NCBI RefSeq assembly: GCF_026626335.1
Contig: NZ_JAPNTZ010000005.1
Span: 496,001 to 560,000 of the forward strand
Direction of reading: 5' to 3'
Source of the DNA: Paractinoplanes pyxinae
GTDB lineage: Bacteria > Actinomycetota > Actinomycetes > Mycobacteriales > Micromonosporaceae
DNA length: 64,000 nucleotides
Below, piece by piece: positions 1-8,009 of this stretch (position 1 is the first letter of the stretch; each line of letters begins with the position of its first letter). Under the pieces are notes generated by a model, which was given only the letters and a program-made list of their open reading frames with translations, was not told the DNA's origin and made no database searches. A program made the position numbers and the translations under genes.

Positions 1-531
1 CCGGACCTCGGCCCCCGACTGGATCAGATCGAACAACACCTGGAGGAGATCGCGGAGGACAACACCTCGGTGGTGGCGGAGTTGCGCCGCATCGAGCACG
101 CCCGGCAGGAATCGGCCGACGCGCTGACCCGCACGGTGGCCGGCCTGCGCGAGGACCTCGAATCGGCTCTGGCCTACAACGCCCTGCGTGACCTCTGCAC
201 GGCGCTGACCGGCCCGCTGGCGGCGATCGAGACGATGGCCGCCGAGGCCGACTTCTCCGACCCGGCCCTTGCCGCCGGGCACGTGCGCGGCCTGGCCCTG
301 ACCCTGCGCGGCGTGCTCACCCGGCTCGGCGCCGAGGTGATCCCGGTGGTCGTCGGCCACGACTTGTACGACCCGATCCGGCACCGCTGCGTCGGCGTTG
401 TGCGGCCGGCCGAGTCACCTTTCCCGGACGCCCGGCCGCACACCGTGGTGCGGGTCGTCGAAGACGGATACGACCTGCGCCGGCGCCAGCTGGCCCCGGC
501 CCAGGTCGAAATTCAGGCCGACGGCCAGTGA
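1..531 (+). CDS. GrpE-like nucleotide exchange factor (5' end cut by window)
   Basis: The reading frame is open from base 1, so the start lies upstream and at least 176 codons are visible. The N-terminal part looks helical and charged (coiled-coil type). The C-terminal 60 residues read like the GrpE beta domain: LYDPIRHRCVGVV followed by HTVVRVVEDGYDLRRRQLAP resembles the family pattern (D)P..H.A.G.V...GY....R.L.PA.V. GrpE releases ADP from Hsp70, and the next gene, 10 bases downstream, is an Hsp70, which supports the call. The protein is divergent, and is probably a dedicated partner of this Hsp70 and not the housekeeping GrpE. A GTG at 70 could serve as an internal start, but the homology-like helical stretch continues upstream of it. 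Confidence 0.75.
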   Translation, partial: PDLGPRLDQIEQHLEEIAEDNTSVVAELRRIEHARQESADALTRTVAGLREDLESALAYNALRDLCTALTGPLAAIETMAAEADFSDPALAAGHVRGLALTLRGVLTRLGAEVIPVVVGHDLYDPIRHRCVGVVRPAESPFPDARPHTVVRVVEDGYDLRRRQLAPAQVEIQADGQ

Positions 532-541
532 GGAGCGCGAC

Positions 542-2416
542 ATGGCCTTTCACAAAGTGATCGGGATCGATCTCGGCACCACCTACTCTGCGGTGACGGT
601 GTGGGACGGCCGGGACACCGTGATCATCGAAAGCCGGATGGGCACCCGGGCCGTGCCGTCGGTGGTCGGCCTCGACCCGGAGGGCCAGGTGATCGTCGGC
701 ACCCCGGCCCAGAACAGCATGGTGAGCAATCCGGAGAACACCGTCATCGAGGTCAAGCGGGACATGGGTGTCTACGCCCGGCAGCCGACCGGGTCGGACG
801 CCGGCCAGCCCAAGTTGATCCCGTTCCGGGGCCGCGACTATCTGCCGCAGGAGATCTCCGCCTTCATCCTCAAGGAGCTCAAGCGGCAGGCCGAGGATTT
901 CATCGGTGAGCCGGTGCACGACGCGGTGATCACCGTGCCGGCCTACTTCCGGGAGCCGCAGCGGCGGGCGACCGAGGAGGCGGCCCGCATTGCCCGGCTC
1001 AACGTGCGCCGGCTGATCAACGAGCCCACCTCGGCCGCCGTCTGCTTCGGCGCCGACAAGGCCGAGGGCGACGAGGTACGCACGTACGCCGTCTACGACC
1101 TCGGCGGGGGCACCTTCGACGTCTCGCTCATCCAGGTCAGCCCGGGCAACGTCAGCGTCGTGGGCACCGGCGGCGACCCGCATCTGGGCGGCGGCGACTT
1201 CGACGATCGCATCGTGGAGTGGGCCCTGGCCGAGATCCAGAAGCGGCACGGTGTCGATCTGAGCGGCGACAAGCGGGTCCGCCGCCGTATCAAGCGCGAA
1301 GCCGAGATCCGCAAGCGGGAGTTGTCGACCGCCACCACGACCATGCTCGACCTGCCTTTCCTGACCGCCGAGGTCAGTGCGAACATCCCGCTGAGCCGGG
1401 CCACCTTCGAGTCGCTGATCAAGGACCTGCTCGACCGCTCGCTGGAATGCCTGGAGGAGGCGCTCGACTCGGCCTATCAGAGCAACGGCATCGAGCGCGC
1501 CGACATCGAGCAGGTGCTGTTGGTCGGCGGCTCGACCCGGATAGCGCGGATCCGGCCGATGCTCGCCGATCACCTCGGGATGGAGATGCGCGACATCCGC
1601 GGCGACATCAACCCGGACGAGGTCGTGGCCCGGGGCGCCGGCATGGTGGCCCGCGAGTTCACACCGGCCGACGGCTACGAGGGCCAGGAGGTCGCCGAGC
1701 CGCAGGCCGAGCCGGCTGGTGCGCCGCAGGACGAGGGCGGCATCCTCATCCTGCAGGACGTCACAAGCCATTCCCTGGGCGTGCACACCGAGCACGGGCG
1801 GTACTCGATCATCCTGCCCAAGGACAGCCGGATCCCGGGCTCGGCCACTCAGCACTACACCAACGCCGGCCCGTTCACCGCCCTCGACATCCTGGTCTTC
1901 CAGGGCGAACAGCCCGCCTCCTTCGACAACGACCTGGTCGGCACCGTCCCGATCACGTTTCCGGAGCCTCGCGAGCGTGGCTACTGGGATCTGGCCACGA
2001 CGTTCTCGCTCGACGTCGACGGGCTGCTCACCGTCGACGTCGTCTGTGTCAACAACAAGGACGCCTGGCAGGCCAAGTTGCACTGCGGCGTGCAGTCCGA
2101 CCGGGCCACGGTGGAACGCAGCGCGGAGCGGGCCGAGCAGGAGATGGCACGGCCCGAGGGGGCGGTCCCACCGCCGCCACCTGAGCCGCCTGCGGCGCCG
2201 CCCGAGCCGGTGCTGCCGCCGCCCACCGACGCCGTTCCCGAGCAGTTCAAATCGATCGCGCGACGGGCCTACAAGCTGATCGGGCGCCTCGACCCGGAGC
2301 CGGCGGCCAGACTACGCGAGGGCTACCTGGCCCTGCTGGCCGTGGCCGAGTCCGGATCCTCCGACCTCGAGGACGTCGGGGACGCCCTGGAGGACCTGTA
2401 CATCGAGGTGCGATGA
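542..2416 (+). CDS. Hsp70-family chaperone with non-canonical C-terminus
   Basis: 624 aa. The start ATG 542 is preceded by a GAGGAG ribosome binding site and gives the classic N-terminus IGIDLGTTYSAV (phosphate-1 loop, residues 8-18). DLGGGTFDVS (about 186-195) is phosphate-2 and LLVGGSTRI (about 326-334) is the adenosine motif, so the ATPase domain looks intact. A beta substrate-binding domain follows (about 398-530), including LPKDSRIP. In place of the usual DnaK helical lid there is a Pro-rich linker (about 540-565) and a roughly 60-residue helical tail. It sits between a GrpE-like gene and a pseudokinase gene that overlaps it by 4 bases. I infer an ATP-driven chaperone specialised for the products of this operon; no J-domain protein is visible in the window. 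Confidence 0.9.
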   Translation: MAFHKVIGIDLGTTYSAVTVWDGRDTVIIESRMGTRAVPSVVGLDPEGQVIVGTPAQNSMVSNPENTVIEVKRDMGVYARQPTGSDAGQPKLIPFRGRDYLPQEISAFILKELKRQAEDFIGEPVHDAVITVPAYFREPQRRATEEAARIARLNVRRLINEPTSAAVCFGADKAEGDEVRTYAVYDLGGGTFDVSLIQVSPGNVSVVGTGGDPHLGGGDFDDRIVEWALAEIQKRHGVDLSGDKRVRRRIKREAEIRKRELSTATTTMLDLPFLTAEVSANIPLSRATFESLIKDLLDRSLECLEEALDSAYQSNGIERADIEQVLLVGGSTRIARIRPMLADHLGMEMRDIRGDINPDEVVARGAGMVAREFTPADGYEGQEVAEPQAEPAGAPQDEGGILILQDVTSHSLGVHTEHGRYSIILPKDSRIPGSATQHYTNAGPFTALDILVFQGEQPASFDNDLVGTVPITFPEPRERGYWDLATTFSLDVDGLLTVDVVCVNNKDAWQAKLHCGVQSDRATVERSAERAEQEMARPEGAVPPPPPEPPAAPPEPVLPPPTDAVPEQFKSIARRAYKLIGRLDPEPAARLREGYLALLAVAESGSSDLEDVGDALEDLYIEVR

Positions 2417-3801
2417 CCGCGGCGCCGGAGACGGCCCGGCTCGGGAACTCCAGCCGTGGATCTCTGCGGCGGGAGGACGACCGGCTTGTGCGTGTGCTGG
2501 ACCCGCGGCAGTGCGACGAGCGGTTCCGGACGGCGCTGGCCGAGATCCGGGGCCGCGAGTGGCCGGACACGCTCCCGATCCTCACCCACGGACCGGCCGG
2601 CGACGGCTACCGCATCGAATACGCCGCGGACGGCATCCTGACCCTGGCCGAGGCATTCGAGGCAGTCACGCACTGGTCGGGCCGGCTGATCCTGGTGGCT
2701 GACGTGTGCGAGGCCGTGGACGTCTGGCACCGGGGCCGCGCGGCCGGCCTGGGACTCGACGCGCACACCGTCGTTGTCAAGTCCGGATCGGGCGGCATCC
2801 GCCTCGCGCCGTGCCCGCCGGTGCGGCCGGCTTCGCCACTCGATCTATCCGACGTGGACCCCGGCGCTCTGGCCGCGGTGGCGCCGGAAGCCGTTCGCGG
2901 CCTCCCGGCGCATCAGCGCGCGGAGGACGTCTACGCCCTCGGCACCCTGGCCGCGCTCGCCCTGGGCATCCGGCCCGAGGCGTCCGGCGACGGCCCCGGA
3001 CGCGTCGAGCGGCAGGCCCGCGGAGTGCTGCTCAAGGTGTCGGCGACGGCCACCGTGGTCGAGCCGTTCCTGCACACTTCGCAGCGGCTCGAGGCGCTGC
3101 TGACGACGATTCGCCGATGCCGTAACGATTCAGTGGACGCCCGGCCGACCGACGGCGCCGGGTTGCGACGCGCGCTGCTGGCGATGGCCGACCTCACCGG
3201 ACTGGCCGAGGAGGTCTGGCTGGCCGGTGATCCGGCCGGGGCGCGGTCGGTCCTGTCCCGGACCGGCCCGGGTTTCCGCAGCGACTGGCTGGCCGCGCGC
3301 ATCGCCACGGCCGAGGGTGACGGGGCCACGGCTTTCGAGCAGTATCGGCGCGCGGTCGAAACCGCACCGACCCAGTACCGGCTGCGGCAGCAGCGGTTCG
3401 ACGACATGTGGGCACTGTGGCAGGCCGCGGCCGATCCACCGCCGGAATGGGCCCGGGCGTTGCTCGACGATCTGGCGTTCCTGCGGCCGTTCGGCGAACT
3501 CCCCCCGGCTGAACTGTGGCTGCGGGAGGCCGAGGTGCACGAGCGGGCCGGGACCGACGGCCTCTACCGCGCCGCCCGGGCCCTGTACGAGGCGACGATC
3601 CGCGAACCCGACTCGTTCGCCGTCCTGCTGCGCTACGCGCGCTGCCAGCGCCGCATAAGCGAAGTCGAGGGGCGGGCCGACGCGGCCGAGGTGGACAAGA
3701 TCCGGCAGGTCGTGAGCAAGCGGCTCGACACGATGCTGCGCATCAAGGCGATCAGCCGGGAGGAGGCACAGCGATGGCGCACCCAGTTCGACGACGTGTG
3801 A
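2413..3801 (+). CDS. Protein-kinase-like pseudokinase with helical C-terminal region
   Basis: 462 aa; ATG 2413 overlaps the Hsp70 stop (ATGA), implying translational coupling. The first 190 residues follow a Ser/Thr kinase layout: a hinge-like stretch (YRIEYAADGILTLAEAF), a helix before the catalytic loop (VADVCEAVDVWHRG), and an APE/DVYALG block (APEAVRG at about 157, DVYALG at about 172). The catalytic loop reads GLGLDAHTVVV where active kinases have HRDLKPENVLL, and no DFG motif follows. The catalytic Asp, Lys and metal Asn/Asp are therefore absent, and it is most likely a pseudokinase. The remaining 270 residues look alpha-helical with TPR-like repeats (LAGDPAGARSVLSR, AFEQYRRAVE). A role as scaffold or client-recognition subunit of the Hsp70 is inference. 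Confidence 0.65.
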   Translation: MTAAPETARLGNSSRGSLRREDDRLVRVLDPRQCDERFRTALAEIRGREWPDTLPILTHGPAGDGYRIEYAADGILTLAEAFEAVTHWSGRLILVADVCEAVDVWHRGRAAGLGLDAHTVVVKSGSGGIRLAPCPPVRPASPLDLSDVDPGALAAVAPEAVRGLPAHQRAEDVYALGTLAALALGIRPEASGDGPGRVERQARGVLLKVSATATVVEPFLHTSQRLEALLTTIRRCRNDSVDARPTDGAGLRRALLAMADLTGLAEEVWLAGDPAGARSVLSRTGPGFRSDWLAARIATAEGDGATAFEQYRRAVETAPTQYRLRQQRFDDMWALWQAAADPPPEWARALLDDLAFLRPFGELPPAELWLREAEVHERAGTDGLYRAARALYEATIREPDSFAVLLRYARCQRRISEVEGRADAAEVDKIRQVVSKRLDTMLRIKAISREEAQRWRTQFDDV

Positions 3802-5567
3802 CCCGGGCCTTGCTCGTCGCGGGCCTGCTGCTGGTGGCCGGGGCGACACCGGCCGCGGCCGCGCCGGCGCCCTCTCCCGGGCCGGCGGCGACGGTGGTCG
3901 TGCCGCTTCCGGCCGGGGCCACCCTGCCTCCCGGCCGCTATCAGGTCACCCTGCGCGGCGGCGGCCGCCAGATCACCACCACCGGCTCGGTGTTGCCGGC
4001 CGCGCCCTCGGCCGCGCCGAGCCCGCCCGCCGAGCCGGACTCCGGCCCCGGCGCGTGGATCGGCCTGGGCGGCGCCGTCCTGCTGGCCGGGATCGGGGCC
4101 GGCCTCTATCTCGCCACGCGGGGTCCTCGGAGCCGCCGCCGAGAGTTCGAGCGGCTGGCCGGCCAGGTCGAGGCGGGCGAGTACCAGGCCGCCGTCGGAG
4201 GGTTGACCCGCCTCGAGAGCCAGCTCCCGCCCGCGCTGCGCGCCGAGGCTCGGTTTCTCTGCGGCTTCGCCCTCTACCAGCTGGGCGACCTCGACGAGGC
4301 CGAGCACCGGTTGGCCGCCTTGAATCGCGAGGATCCGGAGTCGTCCGAGGTGGCCTATCTGCTGGCCTACCTGCGCGTCCAGCGCCGCGACTTCGAGCGC
4401 GCGCAACCGGTGCTGGCCGCCCTCGACCGGCGAGGCCGGCTCGACGTCGGCCAGGCTCGCCGGTTGTACGGGGTTGTGCAGTACCAGTTGGCCGGCCGGG
4501 CGGCGTCCGAGGGACGCATCGACGACGCCGTGACCCTGTTCCGCGACGTCGAGCGGCTGGGCGACTTCCGCGACCGGGTACCGGCCGACCTGCGCAGCAA
4601 GCAGATCGTGCTGGGCACCCGGGCCCTGCTCGACCGGGATCCGGCGACCGCCCGCCGGCACTTCGAGGAGTTGCGTGACGCCGGCGGCGACGATGACCAG
4701 CAGGCTTCGGCCGCACTGGGTCTCGGCCTCACCGTCTGGGCCGAGAACAAGCCAGGCGCCGGCAAGAAGGTGCATCAGCTGCTGAGCCGCTGCTTGCGCC
4801 TGCTCGATCCGGACGGCCCGGCGACCCGGCGCTGGCCCGGTCCACCGTCCGAGACTGTGGCCGACGAGATCTCCCGCGTGCGCCGGGCGGGCGAGGCGCC
4901 CGCCGCCGACCGGGAGCGGGCGCGCCTGCTGGCCGACATCCACCTTTTGCGTGGCTGTGCGCTCGTGCGGGCCTTCGCCGAAGAGACCCCGCTGCTCGGC
5001 AGCGAGCGGCAGCTGCTCGGCGGAACGGCGGAGCGGCTCGCCTACGCACTGACCGACGTCCGGCAACTCGCCGACCCGTACCTGGTCGTCGGCCTGCTGC
5101 GGCACCACCTGGCCCGGGACGCGTCGGAGCGGCGGACGGCGATAGCCGAGCTTCAGGCGGCCCAGGCTCTGGGCGCGCGGGATCCGCTGCTGCTGGAGAT
5201 CCTGCACCGCCACGAGCGTCAGACCCAGCGACGCCGGGCCGTCTGGTCGGGGCACGCCGGGCGATATGGGCGTACGCCGACCGTCGACGACGTGACCTCG
5301 GCCGCGCCGGTCGGCCCGGTCTCCGCGCCGACCGTGGCCGAGCTCAGCGAGCGGGCCGAACTGCTGGCCGCCCGCCTGCATGCGATGGGCGCCGACCTGG
5401 GTGACTCCGGCGCGGCGGCAACCGCGCTGGCGGCCCGCCTGGAGCAGGAGAGCGCGGAGCTGACCCGCCGGGCGCGCGCGGTCGAGGCGACCGAGGCCGA
5501 ACTGCTGGCCCTGATCGGCGGGCGACTGCTGGCCGGGGACTTCGACGAGGACGGGAGCGGGACATGA
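3774..5567 (+). CDS. Membrane-anchored TPR protein of the Hsp70 operon
   Basis: 597 aa. ATG 3774 lies inside the 3' end of the pseudokinase gene (28-base overlap in another frame) behind GGAGGAGGCAC, and gives a signal peptide (RRRVTRALLVAGLLLVAGAT, Ala-rich cleavage region near residue 30). A short outside domain with a beta-like stretch (LPPGRYQVTLRGGG) and Pro/Ala linkers runs to about residue 92. One transmembrane helix follows (about 94-115), then a stop-transfer RGPRSRRR. The cytoplasmic 480 residues are helical repeats of TPR type (for example LCGFALYQLGDLDEAEHRL). It would place the chaperone complex at the membrane. No catalytic motif seen; function unknown. Confidence 0.75.
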   Translation: MAHPVRRRVTRALLVAGLLLVAGATPAAAAPAPSPGPAATVVVPLPAGATLPPGRYQVTLRGGGRQITTTGSVLPAAPSAAPSPPAEPDSGPGAWIGLGGAVLLAGIGAGLYLATRGPRSRRREFERLAGQVEAGEYQAAVGGLTRLESQLPPALRAEARFLCGFALYQLGDLDEAEHRLAALNREDPESSEVAYLLAYLRVQRRDFERAQPVLAALDRRGRLDVGQARRLYGVVQYQLAGRAASEGRIDDAVTLFRDVERLGDFRDRVPADLRSKQIVLGTRALLDRDPATARRHFEELRDAGGDDDQQASAALGLGLTVWAENKPGAGKKVHQLLSRCLRLLDPDGPATRRWPGPPSETVADEISRVRRAGEAPAADRERARLLADIHLLRGCALVRAFAEETPLLGSERQLLGGTAERLAYALTDVRQLADPYLVVGLLRHHLARDASERRTAIAELQAAQALGARDPLLLEILHRHERQTQRRRAVWSGHAGRYGRTPTVDDVTSAAPVGPVSAPTVAELSERAELLAARLHAMGADLGDSGAAATALAARLEQESAELTRRARAVEATEAELLALIGGRLLAGDFDEDGSGT

Positions 5568-5776
5568 CGGCGGACCGTGAGATCACCCGGCGGCATGCCG
5601 GGCTGCTGGACCGCCTCAAGCGGCCGGAGCTCGACGTCGACGAGACCGACGACGAGGACCTGCGCCACCTCGAGCTGCGGCGGGTGGTGCTCGAGGTGGC
5701 CGAGCTCGACCACGCGCAAGAGATAGCCCTGGTGCGGGCGGCGGTGGCACGCTTCGGGAAGGCCGGGCAGGCATGA
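5564..5776 (+). CDS. 70-aa charged helical protein of the Hsp70 operon
   Basis: 70 aa, overlapping the upstream TPR gene by 4 bases and the downstream TPR gene by 4 bases, so it is locked into the operon. The product is very acidic and basic in blocks (ELDVDETDDEDLRHLELRRVV) and predicted helical, with no signal peptide or membrane segment. I do not recognise the family. The double overlap is the best evidence that it is translated. It may be a small adaptor for the neighbouring TPR proteins (inference). Confidence 0.6.
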   Translation: MTADREITRRHAGLLDRLKRPELDVDETDDEDLRHLELRRVVLEVAELDHAQEIALVRAAVARFGKAGQA

Positions 5777-6921
5777 GCGACCCCGACGACTACGGCGGCG
5801 GCCTGGCCGAGCCCGAGAACCTCGCGGAGCGGCGCGACCAGGCGCGACGCCTCCACGGTGGGCTGTCGGGCGGCGGGCCGGCGAGCACCGTGAGCGATCC
5901 CGTCCGGCGACTGGTCGAGCGGGCCTGGCGCAGGTATCAGGAGGACGACTTCCAGGCCGCCATCGGCACGGCCGACGAGGCCTTGGACAAGGACCGGAGC
6001 TGCGCGGACGCCTGGCTGTGCAAGGCCGAGAGCCTCGCCCGGCTCGGGAACACCGACCGCGCCATCGAGGTGCTGCGGGACGCCCGGACCGCCGTCGTGG
6101 CATCCGCCCGGGCCGAGGTCGAACGTGTGCTGGAAGTGATCGTCGGGCAACGGACGACGCTGCAGGTCGAGCAGGCCCGCCGGGCGCTGCGCCGCAACCA
6201 GTCCGGCGAGGCGGCAACCCTGCTCGCCGACGTGGCGGCGGCGTTGCGGGACGATCCCGATTTTTCGGGGCGGCTGACGTACGCGCGGGAGAGAGCTGCC
6301 GCGGCCACCGAGCACCGGTCCCCGTTCACCTCCACGCAGCTCACCAACGCGGTGCTGCAGACCGTGCTCGGGTGGCTCTGCCGAGACGAGTTCGAGCACG
6401 GCGCCAAGGCGCTGGCCGACGAGGACTATCGCCGGGCCGAACAGCTCTTCGTCAACGCCCGCCGCGTCGACCCGCGCAACGCCAAGGCGGCTCTGCAGCT
6501 GGCCGTCGTGCTCGAAATGCAGGTCCGCACGGCCGAGTGGCCGGAGGAGATCCCGCGTCTGGCCGCGATCGTGGCGAAGAGCCGGGAGCGCGCGACCGAG
6601 GCGACCCGGCTGGCCGCCCTGGCAAAGGAGGACCGGACGCTGGCCGCTGAGGCCGAGACGGCGTGGACGCGGATCGACCGCCTGCGTGTGCAGAGCGTCA
6701 AACGACACCGCGTCATCGGGTGTTACGCCAATCTGTACGCGTTGCAGGACTATTACAGCCGGAACTCCGGCTATAAAAGCATTTATCTGAGCTCCTTCGT
6801 TCCGATCGCCGCGGAATCAGACCGCCTGCTCGGCCGCTACGGCCGGGACGACCCCGATGTCGGCATCTTCGTCTCGGCCCTCGCCGACCGGGTCGACCAG
6901 ATACGTCGTCGCACCGGCTGA
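5773..6921 (+). CDS. Cytoplasmic TPR-repeat protein of the Hsp70 operon
   Basis: 382 aa; ATG 5773 overlaps the previous stop (ATGA). Two clear TPR-like blocks are visible: RYQEDDFQAAIGTADEALD with CADAWLCKAESLARLGNTDR near residues 55-100, and ALADEDYRRAEQLFVNARRVDP with AKAALQLAVV near 215-250. There is no signal peptide or membrane helix. The last 70 residues are richer in Tyr and Ser (YANLYALQDYYSRNSGYKS), and the DNA there is AT-richer than the rest. It is the last gene of the run; a large hairpin starts 30 bases after its stop. Probably a protein-interaction module working with the Hsp70 (inference). Confidence 0.75.
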   Translation: MSDPDDYGGGLAEPENLAERRDQARRLHGGLSGGGPASTVSDPVRRLVERAWRRYQEDDFQAAIGTADEALDKDRSCADAWLCKAESLARLGNTDRAIEVLRDARTAVVASARAEVERVLEVIVGQRTTLQVEQARRALRRNQSGEAATLLADVAAALRDDPDFSGRLTYARERAAAATEHRSPFTSTQLTNAVLQTVLGWLCRDEFEHGAKALADEDYRRAEQLFVNARRVDPRNAKAALQLAVVLEMQVRTAEWPEEIPRLAAIVAKSRERATEATRLAALAKEDRTLAAEAETAWTRIDRLRVQSVKRHRVIGCYANLYALQDYYSRNSGYKSIYLSSFVPIAAESDRLLGRYGRDDPDVGIFVSALADRVDQIRRRTG

Positions 6922-6951
6922 CGCCGTTGTCAGCATTTGAACGAGTCGTTA

Positions 6952-7000
6952 CCTCGCGTCGTCGGTGCCGGGCAGAGTCCTCGGCAGCGACGACGCGAGG
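6952..7000 (+). promoter_or_regulatory. Long hairpin covering the alcohol dehydrogenase ribosome binding site
   Basis: A perfect 13-bp inverted repeat, CCTCGCGTCGTCG (6952-6964) and CGACGACGCGAGG (6988-7000), encloses a second 5-bp repeat TGCCG (6966-6970) / CGGCA (6982-6986), giving about 18 pairs with one G-G mismatch and an 11-nt loop. The 3' arm ends in GCGAGG, which forms the first half of the AGGAG ribosome binding site for ATG 7010. The structure could end the upstream operon transcript, hide the ribosome binding site of the next gene, or both. Confidence 0.7.
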
Positions 7001-7009
7001 AGACAGCTG

Positions 7010-8008
7010 ATGAAAGCAGTCCGGGTACACGCGTACGGGAAACGGCCGTCGGTCGACGACGTGCCGGAACCGCAGATCGGCGGGCCGCTCGACGTGATCG
7101 TGCAAGTGGGCGCGGCCGGGTTGTGCCGCACCGACCTGCACATCATCGAGGGGCAGTGGGCCGAGAAGTCGGGCGTGCAGCTGCCGTACACGATCGGGCA
7201 CGAGAACGCGGGGTGGGTGCGCGAGGTCGGCAGCGCGGTCACGAACGTCGCGCCGGGTGACGCGGTCATCTTGCATCCGCTGGTCACCTGCGGGCTGTGC
7301 CGGGCCTGCCGGTCCGGTGACGACGTGCACTGCGAGAACTCGAAGTTCCCGGGCATCGACACCGATGGCGGGATGGCCGACCTGTTGCTGACGAGCGCCC
7401 GGCCGGTGGTCAAGCTGGCCGACGGGCTCGAGCCGGCGGCCGTGGCGGCGCTGGCCGACGCCGGGCTGACCGCCTATCACGCCGTACGGAAAGCTCTGCC
7501 TTTGCTTTATCCGGGCCAGACCGTCGTGGTGATCGGCGCCGGCGGGCTCGGGCACATCGGCATCCAGTGCCTGCTGGCCATGACCGCGGCCCGGGTGGTC
7601 GTGATCGACCCCAACGAGAAGGCCCGCGAGCTCGCCACCGAACTGGGCGCGCACGAAGTCGTGGCTAACGGGAACGACCTGACCGACAGCGCCAACGTGG
7701 TGCTCGACTTCGTCGGGGAGCAGGGCGCCGAATCGCTGGGCCTGGCCATGACGCGGCGGGCCGGCAGCTACTACGTGATCGGCTACGGCGGCGCGGTGAA
7801 CATCCCGACGATCGACCTCATCTCGACCGAGCGCAACATCATCGGCAACCTGGTCGGCTCGTACAACGACCTCGACGAGCTCATGACGCTGGCCGCCCTG
7901 GGCAAGGTCACGCTGCACACCCGGCAGTACCCGCTGGCCGCGGTGAACGAGGCGATGGACGACCTCGAGGCCGGGCGGCTGCAGGGACGCGGCATCCTGG
8001 TGCCCTGA
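7010..8008 (+). CDS. Zinc-dependent NAD(P) alcohol dehydrogenase
   Basis: 332 aa, medium-chain dehydrogenase/reductase. Catalytic-zinc ligands are visible at Cys39 (LCRTDLH) and His64-Glu65 (IGHEN); the structural-zinc loop has four Cys (94, 97, 100, 108 in CGLCRACRSGDDVHC); the Rossmann motif is VIGAGGLGHIG at about residue 174. It would oxidise a short-chain primary or secondary alcohol to aldehyde or ketone in the cytoplasm. From memory it closely resembles the dehydrogenase found beside propane/methane-type di-iron monooxygenases (prm/mim clusters) of Rhodococcus and Mycobacterium. No oxygenase genes lie in the window. ATG 7010 has AGGAG 8 bases upstream, partly inside a hairpin. The amidohydrolase gene starts 1 base after its stop. 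Confidence 0.88.
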   Translation: MKAVRVHAYGKRPSVDDVPEPQIGGPLDVIVQVGAAGLCRTDLHIIEGQWAEKSGVQLPYTIGHENAGWVREVGSAVTNVAPGDAVILHPLVTCGLCRACRSGDDVHCENSKFPGIDTDGGMADLLLTSARPVVKLADGLEPAAVAALADAGLTAYHAVRKALPLLYPGQTVVVIGAGGLGHIGIQCLLAMTAARVVVIDPNEKARELATELGAHEVVANGNDLTDSANVVLDFVGEQGAESLGLAMTRRAGSYYVIGYGGAVNIPTIDLISTERNIIGNLVGSYNDLDELMTLAALGKVTLHTRQYPLAAVNEAMDDLEAGRLQGRGILVP

Positions 8009-8009
8009 G

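Noticed and set aside
317-2083. Long open frame on the minus strand across the Hsp70 gene
   Set aside because: Antisense shadow of a well-supported Hsp70; such mirrored frames are common at this GC content.
6952-7000. Hairpin as a known metabolite riboswitch
   Set aside because: It is a plain long stem with an 11-nt loop and no conserved aptamer core, so only an occluding hairpin or terminator is supported.
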